From the NCBI GenBank assembly GCA_029721435.1, contig CM056583.1:70736120-70800119 (forward strand): DNA of 64,000 nt. The letters run 5' to 3'. Positions 49,322-61,190 of the stretch are shown here, piece after piece. The first letter of the stretch is position 1. Every line of letters starts with the position of its first letter. The translations under genes and the position numbers were made by a program. Under the pieces are notes generated by a model. The model was given only the letters and a program-made list of their open reading frames with translations, did no database searches and had not been told where the DNA came from. The stretch is from Gymnothorax reevesii (lineage: Eukaryota > Chordata > Actinopteri > Anguilliformes > Muraenidae).

Positions 49322-52300
49322 GTAAAAGACTTGATCAGTTTGTCCAGATTCCTTTAAGGGAAAGACAACTTTCATCTGAAGTGAACTGCAAATGAAAGAA
49401 CTGTCTCCTAGGTGTAGCAAAATTGTATTTTTATCATTTAAAGACAAAACTGAACTGAATCATAAATAATTACAGTGGATAGAAACAAGATTTGGTGAGA
49501 TTTGGAATGTTTTACCCCAGTGTGTCTGGAGAGAACTGCAGTTGAGAACACACTCCCTCAATGGGTTGTTAGTATCAAGGACTACTGCTGCTTGATTATT
49601 GCCTACGGGCTTCACCAGGTGGATCTTATGGGTCCCCAAATCATGATCCTCAAGGGTTGAGGACTGCGGTTTTGAACCCTCTCTTTACTTGGAGGACAAG
49701 TGTGATAACAGTCTGGCCCATCAGCGAAACCTACTGAGCAATCCTCAGAGCTGTTCAATTGTTGGTGAGCTAATGCCACAACACAACACAACAAATACTG
49801 CTGGGAAGGAGGAACAGAGGAGAGGGAGGACAGAGGAGGGGGAAAAACAGTCTGGCAGTCAGTAGCAATAATTGCTCACTTAATTGCCTCGAAGGAGAAA
49901 AAACCAGGGCTGGATTTAAACTTGAGGGCCACAGTAGAGTAGCCCTGCCTTATAGGCTATGTCAAGGGCAATAAACATAAAAATATGCACAAAAACCATC
50001 TGGAAACTGCCTACTTTCGTATCCTAGATATATTCCTCAATAGCTCATGTTAGGCTACTGGTAATTTACATAATGACCTCTTAGTGGCTTAGAAACGTTA
50101 GCACGTTATGTTATAGATTGAAAAATTTGAGTTTTTTTCCCCAGAACTTATTACACTATTGCTGTTGGCAAAAAAGTTAATCACCACGCAGTATTGTATA
50201 GCATATAAAGCCAGAAGCAATCTTTGCTAAGGACTTAAACATACCTATGAGCTAGCTAGCTAGCAATTCGTCGATATGGTGATGTCAAAACATAAATTCC
50301 GATCTTTCAGATGGTGAAGTTGCAGCTCGTAAACCAAGGTCAAAACTCTAATCACTCATATACATAAAAGATGCAACCTGTCCTCCAACCATACCCTCAA
50401 ATAGGTCGATTATTTTCATTTTCTCTGATTTACGATCCATAGGAGCGTTTCCAAAAATCGCGCCCCTGCTGGCAGCAGGAAGGTACTGTTACAGTTACAG
50501 ATGCAGTTTCAGTCATATTTACACTTAAAATAGCGGTTTGGGTAAGGATTAGGGTTGGGGTTAGGGTTAGGGTTAGTATTAGGATGAGGCTTAGGTTAGG
50601 GATTGGATGACGGCGACGCTGACGAGGGAAACCAGATTGTAGTTATTCAAACTCTTAAACATAACTTTAGGTCGTAATAAGCTGCTTGACAAATGACCTT
50701 TGCGGGCGTGTTTTGTTGGAGGAGAGGCTCAAAAGATGATTTTGCTTGCAAACAAACCTTAGCTTTCTGGTTGCAACATCCATGTCACCTCTCAGCCCTT
50801 TTTTGTCCTTCAGCTTACTCCAGCATCTGGGATCTGCATTGATATTCAAGACAAGACATATTCCGATTTTGGTCGCTGAGCCATTTTGATTAATAGCAGT
50901 GTCCCTTATCGATGTGTATGTTGAAGGACAGTGAAACCGTGTGCGTACGCCAGGATCATGTTTTTCCTCATAACGAACAGGTGACCACAGGAAACCTGCG
51001 ACAGAGACAACATGTGGTTTCAATGTATGAACACTACTGGCTCAGCAGTTTTATTGCTGTTTTGGCCCAAAGCAAACATATGATCATCTCTAACCTGATA
51101 AAATTTTGTAATTTGTTAAACTCTGAACAAATGTAATTTTTGTGGGAAAACAAGATGTTATACTTTTGTTCTGTACTTTTTTAGGAAGGCCAATTGCTGT
51201 ATTATATTTAAAAGAAACTTAATTTCCATTACAATTGTTTATTTATCGCCTTTATTCAGAGCTACGAACTCACAAAATCCGCCATTTTTAACAGCGGGGG
51301 ATAGAAAAACCTCTCGCTGAAGATCCGAAGTGTTTTTTTTCCTTTGAGTGTTCTGACACCCTATGGCTAAACACACTGGGAATTTAATGAATTTAATTTA
51401 CATGCACTAATAGAACAAATGCTGTTCCATATAACCAAATAAACACAATTGCTGTGTTTTTAAAATGCCCGCTGAATCAAATAAATGTGGCATGCATAAA
51501 TAGCAGACAGTGAAATTTGTTCAGAATAAAATCTATTCTGAGAGTTTAGGAGCTAGCTAAAATGTCCATCCGCCGAACAGGGCTCCGACAACAAGCTGAT
51601 AGGATTCAGGAGACAGTTCACACTATTATATTGCATTTCAGTTGGGATACAAAGTCACATTTTTGAATGGATTTAGATAGGTAATGGTTCCTCTAAAGGA
51701 AGAGATGAGAAAGGATATGTATATAAATAACCTATTGCACATGCATTGTAATCTATCAATGATGCCAGCTAGGATAACTGCAAAAGCAAAAATATAAAAT
51801 TGTTCGCTGAACATGCTGGCAGCATGTAATGATCAAATCTGCGGCCATCTTCCCAGATCCCAACACTATAAAAAGAGTGACATCCCCATGATTGTAACAA
51901 TAGTACCAACGATAAGGCAAATATCCCCTCAATATGATGAATATGAAAAACAACTCATGTTTTGCTCTCAGATACTTTGGGGAATAGAGACTCACAATGA
52001 GGGAAAGAAGTGGAACATAAACAAGTCTCCAGTTGCTAGACATACAGAAAGGGAGGGGTAGCACAGGTAGTACCTTCTGCATGAACCAATTTTAGTTAAC
52101 TAAACAACTCAAAATGAGTGGGAAAATAGTGAAAAATGCGATAAGCTATGGTCATACTATGTCGGTGCTACATGACTGCCGAAGTGTTCCTCTGCCTGTC
52201 ATTGGCTGAGCCTTTTTGAGGGATGGTAAGATGCCCAATTATTTTTTTTTTTTAATTGTTTGGTTACATTCCCGTTATTTGAAACATTGTACAGATTTAC

Positions 52301-52829
52301 AAAAAAAAAATAATAAAATTTCAGACTCTATATGGGTAATGCCTTTATTTAATGTTGGTTTTGTGCAAAAATTGTCTTTCACTTCGACAATATAGGCATA
52401 TAATTACACAGATTTGCAAATTTTATAGAGGCCAAACATTTGTTTCGAAAAAAATGTGATCGCTTGAATGTTATAGAAATCATATTGTCACCAGAGGAAA
52501 ACCCACTTATTTAAAATGTGTTTATCTGATAATTTTGATGATACCAAAAGAAGAAAATCTTTTCAATCATTTAGAGGAGAACATTTTATTGATGAAAATA
52601 GAATATTGCTAGCACTCTTATTAATCTGTCATTTCACCGAACCTCATGACATTGCTGTGTGTGACTTATTTGGAATGTGTCACATTAACCTGCATTATAT
52701 AAAATGTGTCAATTAAACAGTCAAAGCTATCTAGTATAACTAGAAGTGTACATTTTACTATGTTGAAGCCGTACCTCATCAATAGATTCAAGATTTTTTT
52801 TTAAACTCCAAACTAGACCACTAGGTTGT
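49322..52829. other. Intron stretch after the UNC5 exon, no gene
   Basis: Unannotated DNA with a purine-rich block (49800-49850). The minus-strand frame 50667-51023 (118 codons) has no recognisable domain. Poly-T/poly-A tracts at 52240 and 52300. Confidence 0.35.
50549..50576 (+). repeat. Short interstitial telomere-like repeat
   Basis: TTAGGG repeated four times with one extra G, followed by degenerate TTAGG words to 50610. Far too short for a true telomere. Confidence 0.7.
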
Positions 52830-53650
52830 TTTTTTAAAGAACCAAACTAGAGGTTCATCGCAGCACATTCAAGAAATGCCTAGCTAGCTACAAGAATACC
52901 ATACGTTCCGAGAGAAGAATCATCACTGAAAATGCTAGCAACCCTAGACCGTTGTTTTCAACCATTGACCAAGTATTAAATCCAGCCCTAACCTCGGACC
53001 CTCTCGGTCAAGCTTCAGTATCTAAGTGCGAGGAATTTGCCTGATTTTTCATTAGTAAAATAGGAAATATAAGAGCTCGCATTGCTAGTCATGATTGTAA
53101 TTTGTATGATACGCACTCTAATAGGCCAGCAAGTATGGCAGGCTTCACTAGCATTTCTTGTGCTGAACTTTGTAGGATTGTTACACAGAGCAAAACATCA
53201 ACATGCCATCTAGACCCTGTTCCAACTAAATTTTTTGAAATGTTTTTAATAGTGTTTCCACATCTTCTCTTAAGATAATAAACACTAGCCTGGTAAAAGA
53301 CTCTGCTACTTCACTTTGCTTAGTACACAGAATATGGGTAGTCGTCATTGACAAGAGTTTACTTCCTGGTGGGTGGGCGCTTGTCAGAAGTTTAAAATTA
53401 TTGGTCTACCCGTTAACTAATCTCTAACGTTTGGCGATGACGTATGTTATGCGCCGGCTCAGCCGCCTAGTACTTCCACTGGAATTTTCAGTCCTTCATA
53501 CCAGGAATGCAGCGGAAAAAAACTGATTAGTACATAAAAGTTAATACTGTACCCAAACATATGCCCATGTACCAAATATTTTTTTTTTTTTACCAAAGAG
53601 AAGTTTCAGTCAGGTTTTAGTTCAATGGACAGCACTGACACAGCTGTAAA
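52830..53650 (+). pseudogene. L2-clade LINE, upstream part of ORF2 (RT N-terminal region)
   Basis: The + strand, with frameshifts, encodes RPLFSTIDQVLNPAL, FFISKIGNIRARI and STCHLDPVPTKFFEM, the linker and start of reverse transcriptase in L2/Maui-type LINEs. About 53290-53595 is an unrelated insert of roughly 300 bp, after which EKFQSGF and a STDTA motif (53600-53645) resume. The frame then stops at the CR1 insertion and continues at about 57385. Stops and breaks make it inactive. Confidence 0.75.
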
Positions 53651-53894
53651 TAATTAACATAATATAGCATGAATGGCAAGAACAGGCCATTCAGCCCAAC
53701 TAAGCTCGCCAGTTTCTTTATACCATTGTGAATATATCCCTTCAGATACTCAATGACTCAATGGCATCTAGCTTTAAGTCAAGCCTGCTCTTGAAAACCC
53801 CCAAGGTCTCTGCCTCAACAATACGGTCAGGCAAGCTATTCCACATTGAAATCACTCTTTGGGTGAAGAAATATTTCCGAATATCAGTGCTAAA

Positions 53895-55290
53895 TTAACC
53901 TTTGGTCAACTTCCATTTGTGACCCCGAGTTCTACTCGCAACACTTAGTCGAAGGAATCCTACATAATTCACGTTGTTAATCCCTTTAACATATTTTAAG
54001 ACCTCAATCAAATCACCCCTGAGTCTCCTTTCCCTAAAACTAAAGACATTAAGGATTTTCAGCCTCTTCTCGTAGCTTTCGACTTTTATGCCTGGTGTAA
54101 GCTTAGTGGCTCTTCTCTGAACTTTCTCTAGAGCCTCTATATCTTTCCTAAAGTATGGTCCCCGGAACTGTACACAATACTCCAGATGTGGTCTGACGAA
54201 TGTGTTGTACAAAAGAAGCATCTCCTCCTTAGATTTGTACTCAGTACTTTTGGCAATGTATCCCAGCATCCGATTGGATTTTTTTAACTGCCACAGCACA
54301 ATGGCTAGAGCCTCTGAGGGTTTGGTCAACAATCACTCCGAGATCTTTCTCGTGTGTAGCACATTCCAGTTTTAAACCTCCCATAAAGTAATCCCGTCTA
54401 ATGTTTTTATTACCTACATGTACAACTTTACATTTTGCTAGATTAAATTTCATTTGCCACATTTCTGCCCAATTCTGGATTCTATCCAAATCATCCTGAA
54501 TCACTTTAGTGAACCCTAAACTATTTGCCAAACCCCCCAATTTAGTATCATCTGCAAATTTAACCAATCTGCTCTCAGTATTCCTATCAAGGTCATTAAT
54601 GTAGATGAAGAACAGCAGGGGTCCCAACACTGATCCCTGGGGGACGCCACTCCTCACCATACCTAGCTCAGATGAGATACCACTGACCACCACTCATTGT
54701 GTTCTGTCCTGTAAACAGTTTTGAATCCACTCCAGAATACCTCCTGTAACTCCAATGGAGCTCATTTTAAAAATTAGTCTCTTATGCAGTACTGTATCGA
54801 ATGCTTTCTGAAAATCCAAGTAAATGATGTCATAAGCCCTGCTCTGGTCATAAGTCTTGGTGGCCTCTTCAAAAAATTACGAGGGTTTGTCAGGCATGAC
54901 CTTCCCTTACGAAATCCATGTTGGCTATCCCTCAAGATACTGTTACATTCAAGAATTAAGTCCACCTCATCTTTTTTGATATTCCAATATTTTGCACGCA
55001 ATGAAAGTTAAACTGACTGGCCTGTAGTTTCCTGGCTCGGTACGGTCCCCTTTCTTATGTATTGGTATTATATTGCCCTGTTTCCAATCATTTGGTATTT
55101 TTCCAGTTTCCAACGACAGTCTGACAATGGTGGATAGCGGCTTAAAGATGATCTCACCGACTTTCCTGAGCACTCTAGGATATAAGCCATCAGGACCCGC
55201 CGCCTTATCTGCCTTTAGTTTATGCAACTTGTATAATACTTCGTTATCCCGAACTTCAATTTCCGCTAAATAATCTTGAGCATTTAACAT
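53895..55290 (-). pseudogene. CR1 reverse transcriptase and C-terminal region
   Basis: Read from 55290 downwards: KLHKLKADKAAGPDGLYPRV and NYRPVSLT (RT blocks 1-2), DSQHGFRKGRSCLT, then SGVPQGSVLGPLLFFIYIND and the catalytic FADD (near 54547-54558, followed by TKLGG), then the C-terminal RPHLEYCVQF and KRLKILNVFSFRERRLRGDL. The frames shift near 54970, 54770 and 54300, so no complete polymerase is encoded. The FADDTKLGG wording is that of CR1-type elements. Confidence 0.85.
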
Positions 55291-56177
55291 GCCCTCTGGC
55301 CTAATAAAGACCCCCTCTGTGGTAAAATTCTCAACAAAGAAACTGTTTAAGGCATCCGCAATATCCTTGTGATCTTATAGCAGCGATTCGTTTTTATTCT
55401 TTATGCACTTAACCTGCTCTTTAACTTTCCTTTTTCTGCTACAGTACTGAAAGAAGCGCTTAGGGTTAGTTTTTGCCCCCTCTGCAAATTGTCTTTCATA
55501 CAGTCTTCTAGCATTCCTCTGCTCTTTTTTGACCACCGCCCACATTTTACATTATTCAGCCTTAGTGTTCTCGTTGTTATCCTTTATGTACATCTTATAG
55601 ATTCCTCTTTTCCCTCAAAATCCTACGAATACTTTTGGTCATTCACTGAGGATTCTGCTTTTTCAGCTTACTTTTGGACACCTTTGGAATGAATCTGCAT
55701 TGTGTTTCAAGTAAAACCCCCTTAAATCTTTCCCACATCTCATTTACAGACTCACAGTCCAGGAGTGTCTCCCATTTTATTTCACTTAGATATGAGCGCA
55801 ACCTGTCAAAGTTTGCTCACCTAAAATTGAAAATTTTTGTCTTTGAATACACTTTTTTAACTTCCCATGAAACATCATAATTAACTGCAGAGTGATCTCT
55901 TGTCCCAAGTGGCTCCAGTTCCTCAACATTGCTAATTCTATCTGGGTCATTACAGAGCACTAAGTCTAAAATTGCCTTCTCTCTTATAGGTTTAGTCAAA
56001 TACTGCACCAAGAAATTATCATTTATAACATCTAGAAATTCTTCCTCCCCCCTACCCTGTCCTTTCCCAATTGATACCAGGATAATTTAAGTCTCCCATA
56101 ATAATAGTCCCTCCACCTCCACAAGCTTGCGTAATCCTCCTAAAAAGCAGTTCATTGATTGTACTGTCCAAGACTGG

Positions 56178-56681
56178 TCATCGATAGCATAGTCCTCTGT
56201 TTAAACCTGTCTCGTGTTTGCCAATGAGCCTGACCCAGATATCTTCACAGGGCAAGGAATGTTCGATTTTGGGAATTTCCCGTACATTTATGTTTTCGTT
56301 CACATAGATTGCTACGCCCCCTCCTTGCCTATTACATCTATCCTTCCTATAGAGCTTTTTATATTCTATATTATATTCATCTTCATCCTCTTCACTTAGC
56401 CATGTTTCTATAATCCCGACTATGTCACAGCCCTCACTAATCACATCAAACTCAAGCTCTGGAAATTTATTTTTTATGCTTCTTGCATTTAAATAAAAAC
56501 ATTTCAGGTTATTACTAATGCTCTTCCCCCTTGATTTATCATGTGGCCGCTGCTTCAAGCCCCCCACTACGCTTTGTTGCTTTAAAAGTATATCATCAAT
56601 AGTGCATGTAACGCCGTCAGCTTCCATTGGAGCAGTCTGCATTTCCCTATGTGTAACACTCACTAACCTCCCTGCCCCCAA
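56178..56681 (-). pseudogene. CR1 endonuclease (APE-like) N-terminal region
   Basis: The minus-strand frame includes CFYLNARSIKNKFPELEFD, DIVGIIETWLSEE and GGGVAIYVNENINVREI. The N (LNARS), E (ETWL) and GGGVAIY motifs are the conserved blocks of the LINE AP-endonuclease. The frame ends at 56178 in the middle of the domain. The later HSAVNYDVSW block (an SDH-like catalytic site) appears in another frame at 55817-56011, so at least one frameshift separates the halves. Confidence 0.8.
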
Positions 56682-56691
56682 GTTTCTAGTT

Positions 56692-56963
56692 AGTCCCCTA
56701 CCGGAAATGGAGGGGACTATAGGATTGCACTCCCTCCGTCCGTCAGTCCGTCCGTCCGCATTCGTGTCCGCTCCATAACTTCAATACCGTATGACCTAGG
56801 AACATCAAAGTTGGTGTGTAGGATGCATCGTGGGGAGAGGGTGTATCATGTACCCTATTCAGGTCACTTTGACCTACTTTTTAAGAAATATAATATGCTT
56901 ACACCGGTAGGGGACTAGTATTGCGCAGCAATAAGACATTTGCCGATAGGCGGTGCACTTGTT
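56692..56963. mobile_element. MITE inserted inside the CR1 element
   Basis: Interrupts the CR1 sequence between its ORF1 and ORF2 parts. The left end AGTCCCCTACCGG is the exact inverse of CCGGTAGGGGACT (56904-56917), and the right side continues with TATTGCGCAGCAATA (hairpin) and GGCGGTGCACTT. A (CCGT)n tract (56737-56758) and a TGACCTA word lie inside, as in the hairpin MITE at 7686-8128. A fragment of a second copy is at 46100-46172. Confidence 0.7.
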
Positions 56964-57323
56964 TAAATAATCCTGTGCTACCCTCAACATACGCTGGCCC
57001 AGAGCAAAGGTACCCCTCCGGTTCAGGTGCAGCCCGTCAGGCTTGAACAGGTCACCCCTGTCCCAGAAAAAGTTCCAGTCCCCCATAGACCTATACCCCT
57101 CTTTCCTACATCAGGTTCGTGGCCACGTGTTAAACCTCCAGATAAAATTCTGCTTTCCTCTGCTTGCATGTGGCACCGGTAGAATCCCGGAGAACACTAC
57201 CGTTGAGTATCTGCTCCTAAGCTTCTCAGCTAATTCCACAAATTTGCCTTGCAGAACCTCAAACCTACCCTTACCTATGTCATTTGTCCCAACAGGGACC
57301 ATGACAACTGGATCCCTCCCCAC
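56964..57323 (-). pseudogene. CR1 ORF1 SGNH-esterase-like fragment
   Basis: The minus strand encodes DPVVMVPVGTNDIGKGRFEV (GTND corresponds to the N-bearing block of SGNH hydrolases), then a FSGILPVP block, and in a second frame DLFKPDGLHLNRRGTFALGQ (the catalytic D-x-x-H pair). Esterase-type ORF1 proteins are known for CR1 and L2 elements. The 5' half of ORF1 is missing. Confidence 0.75.
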
Positions 57324-57385
57324 TCTGGCCAGGAGTGTAAATTCTCAGCTTCAATCCCACACATCTTCCTCTCTCAACTCAAGCA

Positions 57386-58865
57386 GAATGATCACCAATG
57401 AACAGCGCTACAGCACAGCCAAGATCACTTAATGATCTTCGATTGAGTGCTGATGCAAACTTGATTTCAATTCTCATTATTTTAGATTCGAGCGCAGCAT
57501 TTGATGCAATTGACCATGCGATTCTTATGAATCGCCTTGAAAATTGGGTTGGTCTCTCTAAATCTGCTCTGAATTGGTTCAGAACGTATATAATAGTGAG
57601 ACAATTTTATGTTAGCCTAGGTGATTACAAGTCTGAAAAATATGACATATCTCATGGTGTTGCACAAGGGAGCTGCCTCGGTCCTCTTCTTTTCTCTTTA
57701 TACACGCTTCCGTTCGGCAACATAATCAGGAAGCATAATGTTGACTTTCGCAGCTATTCTGATGATACGCAATTATACATTTCTGTTGAACCAAACAATC
57801 CGAATGCCCTAAGCTCCCTAACTAACTGTCTGCCTCCAATTAATCAATGGATGAGCAATAACTTTCTGAAACTAAATGAAGATAAGACGGGAATACTTTA
57901 AATTGGCCCCAGAGATAGAAGCAATGCACTTTTGTACAAGTAAGGAAACCTGGCTCCCCATATAAAATCTGAGGTAACAAGCCTAGGTGTCATTTTAGAC
58001 TCCGATTTAAATTTTAAACTACACATTAACAAAGTGACCCAAACAGCATTCTTTCACCTAAGAAACATTGCCAAAGTTTGACCGTTTTTAACTCAACAGG
58101 ATTCTGAGAAGCTAATTCATGCTTTTATCTCAAGCAGATTGGAATATTGCAGTGCTCTCTTTTCTGATCTTCCAAAAAAGACAGTAGATAAATTACAACT
58201 AATCCAGAACTCCGCTGCTAGACTTTTAACAAAAACGCGGAACCGAGAGCACATGACCCAGATTTTAGCAGCACTGCACTGGCTCCCTATTGCTTTTAGA
58301 ATTCATTTTAAGGTTCTTCTGCTTGTTTACAAAACACTTAATGGTTTAGCATCTGCTTATTTTTCTGATTCCTTGTTGTTTTACATTCCTCCACGTCCGT
58401 TAAGATCCGTTAAGTCGGGACATCTAAAAGTTCCCAAGGCCTCACAGAAGAAAATTGGAGATGCTGCTTTTCTCCAATATGCACCAAAATTATGGAATAT
58501 CCTGCCGAAAAGTATTAGAGAGGCTCGGTCAGTGGAAATCTTTAATCTAGCTTTTAATTTGTGATGTTGTTTCAGTGCTTTTGTAATCCGTTTTTATTGC
58601 TATAATTTTTATTGTTTATTGTTTTATTATTTTATTGCATGATTATTTTAACTATTTTATTGTTCTTATTCTTCCATTTTAATTCTGTCCCGATTATTTT
58701 AATTGTGAATTTTACTCGCAGTGTCCTCTTTAAGATTTGTTCTTAAACTGTCCTGTCTTTTCGCCTGTAATTGTGTTGATTTTATCCCTGCATGTAAAGC
58801 ACTTTGAACTGCATTTTCTGCACGAAAAGTGCTATATGAATAAAGATTGTTATTTTTATTATTTA
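57386..58865 (+). pseudogene. L2-clade LINE, RT core to 3' end
   Basis: Continues the L2 that starts at 52830. Frame 57398-57901 contains LNDLRLSADANL, the first catalytic Asp region ILDSSAAFDAIDH, SHGVAQGSCLGPLLFSLY and YSDDTQ (57755-57769), where the usual Ala of YADD is Ser. Frame 58139-58564 has RLEYC-like MEYCSALF, RLLTKTRNREHMTQILAALHW and KLWNILPKSIREA, the L2 C-terminal tail. The 3' UTR ends with GTAAAGCACTTTGAACTGC and AATAAAGATTG (58793-58860), the typical L2 3' end. Stops at 57901 and about 58080 inactivate it. Confidence 0.85.
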
Positions 58866-59803
58866 AACTCCTGTTTCTTAGTCATGAGCGGCACATGCAA
58901 AAACACAAACAATTGGATGAATTATCAGTGTCTTGCTTTTATTGTTGAAGCACCAGTATTTTTTGTGCATTGGGAGACAAAAAATAGTAAGTTCCAAGTT
59001 TTGAGGGAACAGATGGTTGGAAAGAGTTCCCTGACTTTTTTGTGCTGAAGTCCCTCGAAAAATATGTGGTTTTGAACAGGTCTAGGCAGTCCTAATGAAT
59101 ACAGTTCCAAAATATTGTATATTAAGAGGCATAGCAGTTTACACTTTGTCTCAAGTTCTTGGACAATAATTCTCCCTAAAATACTGTCCAATTATATTAT
59201 GTTTGCAAGTACTTCTCCTCACGTATGCATGCCCTGTTCGAAATACGGTATTTACAGTAATTGTATCTGGAACTTTCCGTTGTGTGGCTCCCAGTGCTTT
59301 GCAGCTTTTGTGGCAATCTCTCGTTTAATTAGAAGTCTCCACCAACTGTTCTATTGTGTTTGAATAGGAAATTTTGACAGCAACTTTTTCTTCCTTTTTG
59401 AATGTAAGTATGAATACAGGTACAGCAATCAAGGAAGGCTGAGTCTGAACACTTGCCTGATTGTCAGAACCAATTTTTAAATATTTTACATGTAAGACAG
59501 TTTCTGTTTTTGCAGTCGTTTTCAGAGTGTTACCTCTTGCCTTTATTGAGTTCAGTGAAGAATTCACTGAAGAAGGTAACAGTTAACTTCTAAAGCATAA
59601 AACAAATGTTTCATGTCCCCATGTAAATGAGTCCATTAGTAGATCTCATACTGTGCCCTTCTGACAGTGATGCAAGTAAATTGGGTAATGTGACAGGTAC
59701 TTCAGTTGGCTGCTGTTGCTGTATGAATTTAGGATAATGTCAGACACATCAGTGGGCTCATGAGCACGTGCCATACTGTAGAAGATGATTGAAATGTGGA
59801 AGA
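58866..59803. other. Intron stretch without recognised gene
   Basis: Unannotated AT-rich DNA; nothing recognised. Confidence 0.35.
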
Positions 59804-59960
59804 TGATGATGATGATGATGATGATGGTCATGACGGGGGGGGGGGGGGGGGGGGGGGGGGCTAGAGAGTGGAGTGCGGAATGGGGTGGGGGGGCAGATTG
59901 GGGAGTTACAGAACAGGATAAGGGTGGGCAAGGCAGGTAGTCAGAGTGGGGGAGAGGGTT
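59804..59960. repeat. (GAT)n and a 26-bp poly-G tract
   Basis: (GAT)n at 59804-59826, then 26 consecutive G (59835-59860), followed to 59960 by further G runs (GGGGTGGGGGGG, GGGG). On the + strand this could form G-quadruplex structure and may also be a sequencing-unstable site. Confidence 0.85.
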
Positions 59961-60245
59961 GGATCACATCCAGAATTTATGATCTCATGTAGCTATTGAG
60001 ACAAAATGTAACTGAGGCATTGATTTTACTGTTGCTGAGATTATCACCATCAAGTTAATAAAGTTTGCTTACAAACTAGAGAAAATTTAATGACTGGACA
60101 TAGATACATTTCAAATTAGTCTCCCATTCTATGATTTGCTTTCTGTCATAACTTACTGTACCTGAGTGGTATGGTTACATAAAATATTGACAAAAATATA
60201 ACAAAAATATTCCATTCAATATAGTATTTTAAAATAGTCACCAGT

Positions 60246-61190
60246 GCTGTGTAAAAGTATATGCCCCTTGCTTGTTTGTCATATTTTAAAGTTTCCGCTT
60301 GTCCAGCTAATTTCAATATAAGACAGGCAATGTGAGTAACATAAAATTCAACATTTAAATTATCATTTCATTTATCGAAGGTTATGAGTCATTCAAAACC
60401 TACATCACCCAAGTGAAAAATTATTTGCTCCCCTATACCTAATAAATGTCTGTGTCATCTTTGGCTGCAACAACTGCAATCAAATGTTTGCAATAACTGG
60501 CAATAAGTCACTAAGAAGAAAAATTGGCGAAAAAGAGTTTCTTTTAATTCAGTCACTTTGGAGGGTTTTCGAGTACCACAGCATACCACAGCATCTCAAT
60601 CAGATTCAAGTCAAAACTTTGGCTAGGCCACCTCAAAGCTTTCATTTAGACTTGCTTGCATGTTTCAGATCATTGTCCTGCTGCATGACTCAACTGTGCT
60701 TGAGCTTTAGGTCACAAACTGATGGCCTGATGTGCTCCTTCAGGATTTTCTGGTTGAGAGTAGAATTTATGGCTCCATCATTTATGGCAGATGGCCAAGG
60801 TCTGCAAGCAGTAGACTTGCCCCAGCTCATCACGCTACCACTACCCTATGTGACTGTTGGTATCGTGTTCTTATTGTGTGATGTTGTCCGCTTCACGCCT
60901 GATGTAATGGGACCTACGTCTTCCAACGAGTTCTACTTTTGCCTTATCAGTCCTGAGAATATTATCCCAAAATTCTTGGGAGTTATCAAGATGTTTTTTT
61001 TGGTACATGTGAGACAAGTATTTGTTTTCATCTTTGTCAGCAGTGGGTCTTGCTTTGCTGCTCTCCCATGGATGCTATCTTTATTTCTGAGTCTCCTGTT
61101 GGAGGATTGTTAACACTGACCATAACAAGGGCAACAGAGGCCTGCAGTTCTTTAGATGTTTCTCTGGGTTCTTTTGTGACCTTGTGACCT
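60246..61190 (-). mobile_element. Tc1-like transposon relic, first segment
   Basis: The left TIR starts CAGTGCTGTGTAAAAGTATA and carries TGCCCCTTGCTTGTTTGTCA. The + strand from 60540 reads as the reverse complement of a Tc1 transposase: TTTCAGATCATTGTCCTGCT (the QQDND block in reverse), GATTTTCTGGTTGAGAG near 60742, ACGCCTGATGTAATGGGACC near 60896, and the N-terminal region at 61090-61190. The relic is a separate, more diverged Tc1 copy than that at 15930, and is split at 61190 by a MITE. A 209-codon + strand frame is an antisense artefact. Confidence 0.75.

Larger units (their letters stand above)
53650..57385 (-). mobile_element. CR1-clade LINE inserted in L2, minus strand
   Basis: On the minus strand, in order: ORF1 esterase region (57323-56964), endonuclease (56681-56178), reverse transcriptase (about 55290-54241) and C-terminal region (54332-53895), then a 3' UTR ending in GGGCTGAATGGCCTGTTC (reverse complement of about 53680-53700) and AT-rich tail repeats. 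Frameshifts and stops break both ORFs. The ends lie in similar 22-25-bp L2-derived sequences (53620-53647 and about 57394-57420), consistent with target duplication. The 5' end is truncated relative to a full CR1. Confidence 0.85.

Noticed and set aside
49072..49395. Reading the UNC5 frame as a 107-codon intact gene starting at 49072
   Set aside because: Codons before 49109 are intron (the TTTGTAG acceptor lies inside) and those after 49321 run past a good donor; the protein similarity is confined to 49109-49321.
50549..50576. Telomere or ancestral chromosome-fusion signal
   Set aside because: Only about four TTAGGG units; such short runs are common in introns.
50667..51023. 118-codon minus-strand frame
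   Set aside because: No domain, no splice context, and the frame contains no recognisable family motif; length is compatible with chance.
60484..61113. 209-codon + strand open frame, the second longest in the window
   Set aside because: It lies antisense to a degraded Tc1 transposase; the reverse complement shows the real, broken, transposase motifs.
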